This document shows, one piece after another, positions 8,849 through 16,680 of a stretch of 64,000 bases of DNA. Made by a program: the position numbers and the translations under genes. How positions within the stretch are numbered: position 1 is the stretch's first letter; each line of letters begins with the position of its first letter. Under the pieces are notes generated by a model that searched no databases, was not told the origin of the DNA, and was given only the letters and a program-made list of their open reading frames with translations. Source of the DNA: Sporomusa ovata DSM 2662 (GTDB taxonomy: Bacteria; Bacillota; Negativicutes; Sporomusales; Sporomusaceae); contig NZ_ASXP01000003.1 of NCBI RefSeq assembly GCF_000445445.1, positions 372,001-436,000 of the forward strand, given 5' to 3'.

Positions 8849-8913
8849 GGGGAGCATCGGGACGGTTCTGCCGCTTCTTTTTTGGGTTTTCCGGGGAGCC
8901 TTGGGACGGCTCT
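8849..8913. repeat. Pair of 21-bp direct repeats containing GGGACGG
   Basis: GGGGAGCATCGGGACGGTTC at 8849-8868 recurs as GGGGAGCCTTGGGACGGCTC at 8893-8912, the same strand and 44 bases apart, with 3 mismatches in the 21-base unit. The pair fills the space between the YjbH-like gene and the ribosome-binding site of the acyltransferase gene. Confidence 0.5.
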
Positions 8914-8926
8914 ACAGTCCCCCTTT

Positions 8927-9559
8927 TTAGTAGGTAAAGCTGGCACCAAAGTAAGTCTGATGCTCGCGGTGGCCAACATCAACTTTAAGTCCAGGCACTA
9001 CTGCCACACGCGCGCCATAATTCATGTCATTGCCATCCCATTCGGCAATCAGCGTTGTTGCCGGAAAAACATTGTTGCCGGTAAGTATGCCTAGTGGGTT
9101 AATGGTCTTTTCCACGGCAGCAAATACACCATCATAGCGGCCATTGCCAATACCGGCATGAATACGGAATCCGAAGGGTAATGCTTTGCTGGCAGATACA
9201 TAGGCTGTGCGCTTGTCTAAATCGGCAATATCTTCAACGCCAATTGCCACACCGGGGGTTAAGACGGTTTCCGGCACCAGACCATACTTAGCATTAACAT
9301 AGGTGTGATCTTCGCGACCGGAGTTGTTATCATAACGAAAACCTGCCGCACCAACTTCAAGTTTACCAGTCAAATTCATAGAAAAGGTGCCAACACCACC
9401 ATCTTTTAAATGATGATATCCCAAAGAAAATTCTCCCTCCTGTAGAACATCGGCCGAAGGAGTATTAATAAGGCCTGTTGAGCCGTTGACAGATGGTGCC
9501 GCGAATACAGGCGCCGCCGTCAAAAAAAAGGTTATAGCCGCAAAAATTGTTTTTTTCAT
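8927..9559 (-). CDS. YjbH-like outer-membrane beta-barrel protein
   Basis: A 210-residue secreted protein with a clear signal peptide (MKKTIFAAITFFLTAAPVFA, residues 1-20). The mature N-terminus holds GSTGLINTPSADVL, a stretch I recognise from YjbH-domain proteins, then alternating strands and a final aromatic residue (FTY), as in outer-membrane barrels. The YjbH family is linked with exopolysaccharide secretion in enterobacteria, but this protein is far shorter than E. coli YjbH (about 700 residues), so only the domain is shared. It lies between lpxD and the acyltransferase gene. The ATG at 9559 has AAGGAG upstream. Confidence 0.7.
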   Translation of the reverse strand: MKKTIFAAITFFLTAAPVFAAPSVNGSTGLINTPSADVLQEGEFSLGYHHLKDGGVGTFSMNLTGKLEVGAAGFRYDNNSGREDHTYVNAKYGLVPETVLTPGVAIGVEDIADLDKRTAYVSASKALPFGFRIHAGIGNGRYDGVFAAVEKTINPLGILTGNNVFPATTLIAEWDGNDMNYGARVAVVPGLKVDVGHREHQTYFGASFTY

Positions 9560-9670
9560 GAGTGTTTCTCCTTACTAGAAGTGTAGTTTTTATGGTACGA
9601 GTTTATATGTATTCCCCATAAAGCTCCCAAATCCTGCTTACCAGTGCTGCGTAATTTATGGAATAGGAAA

Positions 9671-9711
9671 ACGGTTATGGTGTATCATTTTGAGTGATAC
9701 ACCATAACCGT
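9671..9711 (-). terminator. Strong hairpin terminator after lpxD
   Basis: A perfect 17-bp inverted repeat (ACGGTTATGGTGTATCA at 9671-9687 and its complement at 9695-9711, 7-base loop) lies 16 bases after the lpxD stop and is followed on the minus strand by TTTTCC. It should end transcription of the ompH-lpxD group, so the YjbH-like gene probably has its own promoter in 9560-9670. Confidence 0.8.
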
Positions 9712-9726
9712 CCTCTACATTCCCGC

Positions 9727-10746
9727 TTACTTAGGTTCCAGTTGAGTAAGTCTTTGCTCAAGTTTGCGGATTTTTTTGACTAGTTCCGGCAGGTGACTGA
9801 TGGCGGCTTCGGAACGCAGCCATTCCTGGTGCGGGCGGGCAGGAAAACCGGCACAGAAGGAATTGGCAGGAATATCATTAATTGGCGCGGTACGGGCGGC
9901 AAATACACAGTTGTCACCAATGGTTATATGCCCGTTGCAGCCTGATTGTCCGGCAAAGGTAACATTATTGCCAATTTTGGTACTGCCGGCAATGCCTGTC
10001 AGGGCCACAAAGAAGCAGTTTTCACCAGTTACTACATTGTGAGCCAAATGTACCAGGTTATCAATCTTGGTGCCTTTTCCAATAATGGTACTGCCGGTTG
10101 TGGCTCTGTCTAAACAACAATTGGCACCAATTTCAACATCATCTTCAATGATGACATTTCCCACTTGGGGTACTTTTTGATGACGGCCACCAACGGTGAC
10201 AAAACCAAAGCCATCGCTGCCAATGACAGCGCCGCTTTGAACAATAACCCGGTTACCGATGTGACAGGTTTCACGTACGGTGACATTGGGATAAATGATT
10301 GTATCATCACCCACAGTCACATCCCTGCCAATATAAGTATGGGAGTAAATAGTAGTATTATTGCCGATTTGGACATTATCTTCAATGACGGTATGGGCCA
10401 TAATGGCCACCGCTGTTCCCAGTTTTACATTAGTCCCAAGAACAGCGGTCGGATGGATACCAATAGGTATCGCCGGTTTAGGAGTAAACAAAGCAAGTAA
10501 TGTCGTAAAGGCCATCCGGGGGTTAGTTACCCGGATAGCCGACTTGGGAAAATCCCCCATTGTATCAGGAATGATTACCGCTACGGCGGCGCATTTAGCG
10601 GCTTTGTCAAGATGAGGAGGTACAGCAAAGGTAATGTCACCAGGGCCGGCATCCTCAATGTTTGTTATACCGGTAACCTCCCTGTCAGCGTCACCAATGA
10701 CTGTTCCGTTAACCAATGCGGCAATCTCAGCTAATGTTTTTTTCAC
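9727..10746 (-). CDS. lpxD: UDP-3-O-acylglucosamine N-acyltransferase LpxD
   Basis: Third committed lipid A step: N-acylates UDP-3-O-acylglucosamine with hydroxyacyl-ACP. The 339-residue protein has the N-terminal uridine-binding domain (to about residue 98), a long hexapeptide beta-helix (about 99-310) with catalytic His236 in VHLAHNV, and a C-terminal helix ending KKIRKLEQRLTQLE. I chose the GTG at 10746 because GGAGG lies 6 bases upstream; an ATG 13 codons earlier would fall in the preceding gene. It is separated from lpxC/lpxA and sits directly after the ompH-like genes, the same pairing (skp-lpxD) as in E. coli. Confidence 0.95.
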   Translation of the reverse strand: MKKTLAEIAALVNGTVIGDADREVTGITNIEDAGPGDITFAVPPHLDKAAKCAAVAVIIPDTMGDFPKSAIRVTNPRMAFTTLLALFTPKPAIPIGIHPTAVLGTNVKLGTAVAIMAHTVIEDNVQIGNNTTIYSHTYIGRDVTVGDDTIIYPNVTVRETCHIGNRVIVQSGAVIGSDGFGFVTVGGRHQKVPQVGNVIIEDDVEIGANCCLDRATTGSTIIGKGTKIDNLVHLAHNVVTGENCFFVALTGIAGSTKIGNNVTFAGQSGCNGHITIGDNCVFAARTAPINDIPANSFCAGFPARPHQEWLRSEAAISHLPELVKKIRKLEQRLTQLEPK

Positions 10747-10759
10747 TGGACGCCTCCAT

Positions 10760-11179
10760 TTATTGCATTTTCTGAATAACGGCATCAGTTATATCTGTAC
10801 CGCCTGTGGCTACACTGTTTTTATAAAGTACAACGCCCATCTTTTTCTCTTGGCTTACTTGCTCAATGGCCTGTTTGATATTAGTGTCAATCTGGGTTTC
10901 CAACTCTTGTTTGGTCTTTAGAAATTCACCATAGGCAGTTTCCTGGCGTTTTTGAAATTCTTCCGCGCTGATACTGGCTTTGTCTTTTTCCAGTTGGTCA
11001 CTCAATTCTTTGCCTTTAACATTAAGCTGATCTTGAAACTGTTTAATTTTCGGGCTGTCAGACATAACTTTATTTACATCAAGAACACCAATGGTCGCTT
11101 GGCTATTACAACCGGCAAGCGCCAAACCGGCAACAAAAACAAGTACTAACACCAAAGCAATTCTAATTTGCTTATTCAT
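10760..11179 (-). CDS. OmpH/Skp-like periplasmic chaperone, lipoprotein form
   Basis: A 139-residue OmpH-family protein, probably a holdase for unfolded outer-membrane proteins. It has a lipoprotein signal (LALAGC, Cys23) and the family start TIGVLDVNKVMSDSPKIK, followed by a coiled-coil arm (about 45-105) and the closing segment GVVLYKNSV...DITDAVIQKM. E. coli Skp is a soluble periplasmic trimer, so lipid anchoring is a difference. I chose the ATG at 11179 with AGGAGGAG upstream; the longer frame adds 10 codons without a site. lpxD follows 13 bases later. Confidence 0.85.
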   Translation of the reverse strand: MNKQIRIALVLVLVFVAGLALAGCNSQATIGVLDVNKVMSDSPKIKQFQDQLNVKGKELSDQLEKDKASISAEEFQKRQETAYGEFLKTKQELETQIDTNIKQAIEQVSQEKKMGVVLYKNSVATGGTDITDAVIQKMQ

Positions 11180-11233
11180 GAAAAACTCCTCCTTTGGAAC
11201 CCTCATCACTTAATTATAGTATATGCACGCAAA

Positions 11234-12190
11234 TTATTTCTTAAACGCGGCAATCACCGCGTTAGTAATATCAACAGCCTTAACATTAACTTGATATCCT
11301 GTCAATATAGTGTCCAGGCGGCGTTCAATTGCCACTTTGGCCGCTTTATCACGGATATCATTTAAAATAGTTTCTTCAAGCACATTGATTTCCTGTTGTT
11401 TCATGCCCAGTTGCTGCTCTAGCTGCTTATTAGCCGCAGCTCCATCCGGGGGGGTAATTGCCTGGGCTATTGGGGCAGACAAAGTGGCAGTTTGAGCCAG
11501 TATTTTGGCATTGAGCTCCGCATTTACTTGTTGGGCATAGGCGGCAAGTTCCTGCTCGATAGCAGCTTTTTCAGGAGCTAGCAAAGCATCTAAGCTTTGG
11601 CTCAACTCTTTTTCTTTGGCTGCCAGTTTTTTGGCTTGCTCTGCTTTCAACGCATCCAGAATCTTTTTTGCTTCAGCCGCTTGTTTTTCATCCAGCCGGA
11701 CAGTTTGTAATTTTAGCTGTTGATTAAAAATCTGTGGCTGATATTCCTTATCCAGTTCCTGGGCATAAGCCTGAAGCTTAACCGATAGTTCACCATGGAC
11801 TTTATCAGCTTTTTGGGCAAGCTTAGCCTGCAATTCTTGTTGTTTTGCTGCCATTTTGGCATTAAATTCCTGTGCAGCAGCGGTTTGGAGTCCGTCAGCC
11901 ACACTGCCTTGCAGATCCATGACTGGTGCTTCTGTGGCATTACGCGCTTGATTAACTTGCCCGCTTAGTTGTTGGCGAAGGGTGGCTGCCTGTTGTTTGA
12001 GTTTTTGCCACTCCTGATATTTAGGATGAGCATTTACGGCCTTATCTATGTCGATTACGCCAACTTGTGGCACTTCGGGGGGCTTGGTTTCAGGTGTCGC
12101 CGAACGGGAACAACCTGCAAAGAAAGCAGTACTAAGGATCAGGATTACCAGAAACCGTATTGGTGTTGTTTGCTTTTTAGTTGTAAACAC
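11234..12190 (-). CDS. Long OmpH/Skp-like lipoprotein
   Basis: A 318-residue OmpH-like protein with a lipobox (FFAGC, about residue 27) and the family start PQVGVIDIDKAVNAHPKYQ. The middle is unusually long: about 200 residues of Gln-, Ala- and Lys-rich coiled coil (about 60-280), then the OmpH-type end YQVNVKAVDITNAVIAAFK. A usual Skp is about 140-160 residues, so the arms would be roughly doubled. The start is the GTG at 12190, with AGAGGGTGA 5 bases upstream. It is the middle of three consecutive ompH-like genes. Confidence 0.8.
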   Translation of the reverse strand: MFTTKKQTTPIRFLVILILSTAFFAGCSRSATPETKPPEVPQVGVIDIDKAVNAHPKYQEWQKLKQQAATLRQQLSGQVNQARNATEAPVMDLQGSVADGLQTAAAQEFNAKMAAKQQELQAKLAQKADKVHGELSVKLQAYAQELDKEYQPQIFNQQLKLQTVRLDEKQAAEAKKILDALKAEQAKKLAAKEKELSQSLDALLAPEKAAIEQELAAYAQQVNAELNAKILAQTATLSAPIAQAITPPDGAAANKQLEQQLGMKQQEINVLEETILNDIRDKAAKVAIERRLDTILTGYQVNVKAVDITNAVIAAFKK

Positions 12191-12298
12191 CAAATCACCC
12201 TCTCTAGTGTTAAGGTTCAGGATTACAGGTTTGCTTATGGTAAGGCTAAAGCCGAGCACAGAATAAACCGGCTCGGCTCAATTTACCGGAACCTTATA

Positions 12299-12769
12299 TT
12301 ATTTGCCGGTAATTTTTTTGCTAACATCTTCTGTCAGATCCTGGGCACCATAAACTACGTTGCTGACATCAAATACGACAGCGATTCCTTTGGCATCAGC
12401 TACTGCTTTGATGGCCGCATCTACTTTGTCCTGAATTGGTGCAAATAACTCTTGCCGTTTCAATTCAAGGCGCTGCATAGTTTGATTGTAATATTCTTGT
12501 TTTTCTTTGTCTGCCATATTAGCAGACTTGGTTTCAAAGTCGGTTTTAGCCTGTTCTACTTCGTTTTTCATTGTTTCTTCCGCTTTGGCCAGATCAGGAT
12601 GCTGCTGCAGCAGTAATGACCTGTTTACTTTGCCGATATTAGATTCACTACCAGCTTTAGCCGCATGGCCTGTACTAGTTTGAGAAAGCGCCAAACCAAA
12701 GACCCCCAGCAAGAATACTGCAGCTATCGTAACAGCAACCATTTTAGCAACTTTTTTGTTTTTAAACAC
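12299..12769 (-). CDS. OmpH/Skp-like chaperone with signal anchor or signal peptide
   Basis: A 156-residue OmpH-family protein: basic N-terminus, hydrophobic segment (about 10-30), possible cleavage after GHAA, then SNIGKVNRSLLLQQHPDLAK, a coiled-coil arm (about 65-120) and the ending GIAVVFDVSNVVYGAQDLT, very like the canonical Skp/OmpH end. Unlike the two downstream paralogues it has no lipobox cysteine, so it is the likely soluble member. I chose the GTG at 12769, with GAAGGG upstream. The gene upstream encodes an unknown envelope protein next to bamA. Confidence 0.8.
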   Translation of the reverse strand: MFKNKKVAKMVAVTIAAVFLLGVFGLALSQTSTGHAAKAGSESNIGKVNRSLLLQQHPDLAKAEETMKNEVEQAKTDFETKSANMADKEKQEYYNQTMQRLELKRQELFAPIQDKVDAAIKAVADAKGIAVVFDVSNVVYGAQDLTEDVSKKITGK

Positions 12770-12851
12770 TTTTTTCCCTTCTTTCCTGCCACCTGGCAAT
12801 AAATTTTCTCCACTTACCAATTATAACAGGCCCTCCCTTATTCAGCAAGCC

Positions 12852-14150
12852 CTACAAATTGGCTATCATTCTAAGCCAGTTTTCCTTTTCAGTAATAACA
12901 TATTCGGCACTTAGAAACTCATGCAGCTTATATCTGACCCCAAATTCGTAGTAATCAGTTTTAGGCATATCTTCCAGACGAATCGTCCAGTTGGGGCCAA
13001 GGTAGTGATTAAGCCATAGGATACTTCCATTTTCTGAAATATTGTACTTTAGACCGGCTACAGTATTTTCGGTAAATTTATGACCCCAGCCTGGTTCAAA
13101 CTCCCAATTCATGTTATTAGGGACAAACTTAATTTCCATAAAAACCTCATCCCGGCTGCCGGTAAATTTACCAAAATGAAGTTTCGCCAATGTATTATCT
13201 TTCTCTCGCCCCATATCCAGACTGCCTTCGAGAATTACCCGGTATTTGGTAGTTTCGGCCTGAAGTGTTATTGCAGTATCAACACCGGGATTTACAACAG
13301 GAGTTAATACCAAGCCATACTTTTTAACTACAGGATGCTTAGCCGCCGTATTTTGTATCTCAGTGGTAAAATACTCTTTATGCCGCTCCACAAAGGCTAC
13401 CGGCAAACCATGCAGCATGTCCGCCGCTTCACGGACAGGGGGCCTGGCCTCAGCCAGCAAGATATTGGGAATGGTACTAGAGCGCAGGGAAAGTTCAACA
13501 TTATTAATTGTTGGCCCTGTGGGAATTAGCGAAAGTTTAATGCTTGTATGCTGCCCGGCAGTAATCTCAAGATTACTGCGGAATTCCGGCAGTTCGGTTG
13601 CCAACCATTCGCGGATAACCGTCTTGGATATTCCGCCTGCCCATTCTACTGAGTCTACTGGCAAACCGATCAAAACATCGGCAACTTGATCTTCTATTTT
13701 ACCCATGTCATTTTTGATTAATGTCATTACCTTAGGTGAGAGGCCACCAATGTCAATTTCAAGAGAAATGTCGCGCACGACATCACCCCAGGGTCTAACT
13801 GCCACTAAAATATTGGTACTGATACCCGGAGTTAATTTAACTTGCTCGACTGTATAACCAATAAGCACTCTGTTGAATATATCCCTGACAAGATCTTCAT
13901 AGTTGGCTTGATTTGTCTCTATATCACGAAGGGTTCGCCCAACAAGAATCTGTTCTCCCACTGTCATAATACTTGCGGTCATTCGCTTGGCAATTCTGGC
14001 AGGAGGCGGCTCAGCAGCTGCAACAGTTACCACGACTTTATCCACTGTCTCGGTTTCAGCTAAACCGGCTCCCGGCCATAGGCTCAGTAAAGTAAGAACG
14101 CTGAGAACTAGGAGTATCTGGTGTGGGCATTTTCTGCTAATAACTCGCAC
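12852..14150 (-). CDS. Secreted envelope protein of unknown function adjacent to bamA
   Basis: Not recognised. The 432-residue protein has a signal peptide (about 1-31, ending GAGLAET). Residues 60-310 look like three units in which a helical stretch is followed by a leucine/valine strand pattern (YTVEQVKLTPG, VDSVEWAGGIS and VAFVERHKEYF open comparable parts); this suggests POTRA-like or similar small alpha/beta domains, by eye only. Residues 310-432 alternate polar and hydrophobic residues with many aromatics, as in beta-barrel strands. It lies between bamA and the ompH-like genes, so I infer a role in outer-membrane assembly or structure. The GTG at 14150 is the only upstream start; its ribosome-binding site AGGGAG is too close, so the start is uncertain. 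Confidence 0.7.
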   Translation of the reverse strand: MRVISRKCPHQILLVLSVLTLLSLWPGAGLAETETVDKVVVTVAAAEPPPARIAKRMTASIMTVGEQILVGRTLRDIETNQANYEDLVRDIFNRVLIGYTVEQVKLTPGISTNILVAVRPWGDVVRDISLEIDIGGLSPKVMTLIKNDMGKIEDQVADVLIGLPVDSVEWAGGISKTVIREWLATELPEFRSNLEITAGQHTSIKLSLIPTGPTINNVELSLRSSTIPNILLAEARPPVREAADMLHGLPVAFVERHKEYFTTEIQNTAAKHPVVKKYGLVLTPVVNPGVDTAITLQAETTKYRVILEGSLDMGREKDNTLAKLHFGKFTGSRDEVFMEIKFVPNNMNWEFEPGWGHKFTENTVAGLKYNISENGSILWLNHYLGPNWTIRLEDMPKTDYYEFGVRYKLHEFLSAEYVITEKENWLRMIANL

Positions 14151-14165
14151 CTCCCTCTTAGTAAA

Positions 14166-14190
14166 TGAGTCAGGCCAGTGGCCTGACTCA
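14166..14190 (-). terminator. Perfect 11-bp hairpin between bamA and the unknown envelope gene
   Basis: TGAGTCAGGCC at 14166-14176 pairs with GGCCTGACTCA at 14180-14190 around a 3-base loop, just after the bamA stop. On the minus strand it is followed by TTTACTAAG, a poor T-tract, so it may act as a partial terminator or an mRNA-stabilising 3' end that lowers expression of the genes after bamA. Confidence 0.6.
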
Positions 14191-14204
14191 TTAGCTAACG
14201 TGTT

Positions 14205-15926
14205 TTAGAACTGACCGCCAAAGCTAAAGTGGGTACGTCCACCCTCCTCGCCTTTAGCAAAGTCAATACGAACCGGCCCAATTGGCGTTGTCATGCGGAT
14301 ACCAACACCAACACTGGTTTTAAGGTCATCGAGTTTGTAACCGCCACCAGTCCAGGCATTACCAATATCAGTGAATACTACACCCTGGATTTTGCTAATG
14401 ACCGGGAATCGATATTCGACAGAACCGGCAAGCATTTTGTCGCCTTTGTATTGTTCATCCTCATAACCCCGGAGTGTATCGGCACCGCCGACTTCAAACC
14501 GGTTGGCATCCGAAATATTACCGTCGGCATAACCGGCCGTGAGACGGGTAGCGATTACATGGTTAGGCCCGGTTTTGAAATATTTACGTCCTTCGAGAGT
14601 ATATTTGTTGAAATTAAAGTCGCCGCCTAAACCGGCAAACTCGGCTGACAGGGAATACCGTGCTCCTTCAGACGGAGCAAAAACGTTATCCCGCGAGTCA
14701 AACACCCGCATTAACGTAATACTGCGGGTCAGACCATAGTTATCTTTAAGATATTGTGGATCATTAAAATAGTTTTCTCCACTTTCCCATTCTTCATATG
14801 TGTCTTTCCGGTTTTTAAAGGTGATATAATTTTGGATATACTCACCTGACGGACGGCCCAGGGTAATGTCAACGCCTTTACGGTTTTTGTCATAGGTTGA
14901 CTTTTCTTTATCAGTGCCGTCATAGTAATCCGTATACTCATTGGTCAAGTTGTATACGCTGAAACTCAGCGAGGTTTGTTTGCTGTCAAGCCAGGGGCGG
15001 GTAAAACTAACCTCATAGTTTCTGTCGCTGGCACCGCCAAACTCCCAGTGAAATTTGACTTTGTCGCCACTGCCCCTGAAGTTGTTGTCACCCACTTCAA
15101 TAATACCAATCATACCGTCAGATTTGCTGTAACCGCCGCCGATGGAGAAGGTACCTGTTTTCTGTTCAACAACTCCTGCCTCAAGCACAACAGCATTCGG
15201 CTCTTTACCAGGATTAAGTTTCATATTAACATCTTCGAAATAACCAAGGTTGTACACTTTTTGCATGCTGCGTTTGGCATCCTTTACATTGAAAGGTTCG
15301 CCTGGTTTAACTTTCATTTCACGAGTAATAACATTGGTTTTGGTTTTATCATTGCCTTTAACAACAATACCTTCCAATACACCCTCACTAATGGTCAGTG
15401 TCAGTACACCAGCCGGGCTCATGGCCACATCAGTTACCTTTGCCAGGATATAACCCTGGTCATGGTAGTACTGTTCGATAGACCGAACATTGGTGTTAAG
15501 GGTTCTGGTGTTCAAAATACTATCTTTGCTGGTAGTCACTAATTCTTTAATTTTGTCTGCAGATACTTTGGTATTGCCTTTAACAACAATGTCGGCTAAC
15601 TTTGGGTTTTCCATAACGGTATATACCACGTTGACGCCTTCAGGTACTTCATTGAAGTTGGCTACTACATCAAAAAAGTAGCCTAAATCGTAAATAGCCT
15701 GCATGTCTTGTTTAACTTTCTCGGCGGTTAAGGTATCACCGGGCTGAATTTTTACCACACCCTTAACAGTGCTCTCGGCAACGTTATTAATGCCGGTAAT
15801 TGTTATGGCTGTAGCCGTTTTGCCTTCAATATTTGTTGCTGCATAAGCAGGCAGAACTAACGAAGCGGTCATGCTTAAAACAAGCGCAGCAATAACAAGA
15901 ATTCTGCAGCGTAGAACGTTCTTCAT
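14205..15926 (-). CDS. bamA: Outer-membrane protein assembly factor BamA (Omp85), three POTRA domains
   Basis: Central pore of the beta-barrel assembly machine. The 573-residue protein has a signal peptide (about 1-30), three POTRA domains (about 37-110, 111-187 and 188-262, each with the pattern of a glycine-ended strand and an Asp/Tyr-rich helix such as YDLGYFFDVVA and YNLGYFEDVNM), and a C-terminal 16-strand-type barrel with the loop-6 motif TLRGYED (VRGF/Y type) and a terminal Phe. E. coli BamA has five POTRAs and about 810 residues; short Omp85 proteins are usual in diderm Firmicutes. It could also serve TamB, since no TamA is seen here. The ATG at 15926 has AGGAGG upstream. Confidence 0.93.
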   Translation of the reverse strand: MKNVLRCRILVIAALVLSMTASLVLPAYAATNIEGKTATAITITGINNVAESTVKGVVKIQPGDTLTAEKVKQDMQAIYDLGYFFDVVANFNEVPEGVNVVYTVMENPKLADIVVKGNTKVSADKIKELVTTSKDSILNTRTLNTNVRSIEQYYHDQGYILAKVTDVAMSPAGVLTLTISEGVLEGIVVKGNDKTKTNVITREMKVKPGEPFNVKDAKRSMQKVYNLGYFEDVNMKLNPGKEPNAVVLEAGVVEQKTGTFSIGGGYSKSDGMIGIIEVGDNNFRGSGDKVKFHWEFGGASDRNYEVSFTRPWLDSKQTSLSFSVYNLTNEYTDYYDGTDKEKSTYDKNRKGVDITLGRPSGEYIQNYITFKNRKDTYEEWESGENYFNDPQYLKDNYGLTRSITLMRVFDSRDNVFAPSEGARYSLSAEFAGLGGDFNFNKYTLEGRKYFKTGPNHVIATRLTAGYADGNISDANRFEVGGADTLRGYEDEQYKGDKMLAGSVEYRFPVISKIQGVVFTDIGNAWTGGGYKLDDLKTSVGVGIRMTTPIGPVRIDFAKGEEGGRTHFSFGGQF

Positions 15927-15948
15927 CTATTACCTCCTTATTTATTTG

Positions 15949-16515
15949 TTATTGACCTCGCAACGACTGTCCGGCTGTGCGGATTAGCTTGTTAATCTCA
16001 TCCGTTGTCAGGGGAACTTCTTTGCTTTGGTCGGCATTGGAAGCGGATTTTTTTTGTTCTGATGGCTCTGAACTTTCATGAGCAGACTGTATAGTCTGCT
16101 TATGAGTTACAGGCTGTACGGCCGCAACTGTTGTAGTTGCTGGCAGTGAGACAGACATTGTAGCCGGCGAAGCCTGAATGGAGCTTATTTCCACCGCCGG
16201 AACTAACTGTTGAGTCTCAACTATTGGCTGTACTTCCTGCTGCTGGCGTCCTCCCCACCAATAACTGACGCCTATTCCGCCAATAGCCACCGTCACAGCC
16301 AACCCCAAAGCCAGACTATGCCGCAGCACCGGATATTTGTAGCGCCACTGCCGGGAACGGTTAACTTCCCTGGCATGGGTGAGTTCAGCCTGAGCTAAAA
16401 ACAAGTTAAGCTCGCCGCGAATGTCTTTGTCTTTGTCAAAAGCCTGTTCAGCCTCTGAAAGCCATTGCTGGGCTGAGTTTAAATGCCTGTTAACATTTTG
16501 TTTACAATCCGCCAC
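15949..16515 (-). CDS. Single-pass membrane protein, possible anti-sigma factor
   Basis: Not recognised. The 188-residue protein has a charged helical N-terminal part (residues 1-65, with RHLNSAQQWLSEAEQAF), one membrane helix (about 66-87) and an extracytoplasmic low-complexity region rich in Ser, Thr, Val, Gln and Pro. The N-in topology is inferred from RQWRYKYPVLR before the helix. It follows the sigma factor gene and precedes bamA by 22 bases. Sigma genes are often followed by a gene for a membrane anti-sigma factor, so that role is plausible, but no zinc anti-sigma motif is present. I chose the GTG at 16515 (GGGGTGGTG upstream); an ATG at 16539 is possible. Confidence 0.6.
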   Translation of the reverse strand: MADCKQNVNRHLNSAQQWLSEAEQAFDKDKDIRGELNLFLAQAELTHAREVNRSRQWRYKYPVLRHSLALGLAVTVAIGGIGVSYWWGGRQQQEVQPIVETQQLVPAVEISSIQASPATMSVSLPATTTVAAVQPVTHKQTIQSAHESSEPSEQKKSASNADQSKEVPLTTDEINKLIRTAGQSLRGQ

Positions 16516-16680
16516 ATTCACCACCCCTATTATAAACACTATTTATACTCCTGTGAAGACGCCAGATTCTGGTCATGAGTAAACAGCCAAAAACAGATAA
16601 ATATCTAAATTAGCTTGGTAATAGTCGGTATTTCGAGTAGTTTTGACGTATTTACTGTTTTTTTGATATTAACATGCTCC

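Noticed and set aside
11969..12448. 159-codon plus-strand open frame opposite the ompH-like genes
   Set aside because: Antisense shadow of two clear coding regions with signal peptides and coiled-coil patterns.
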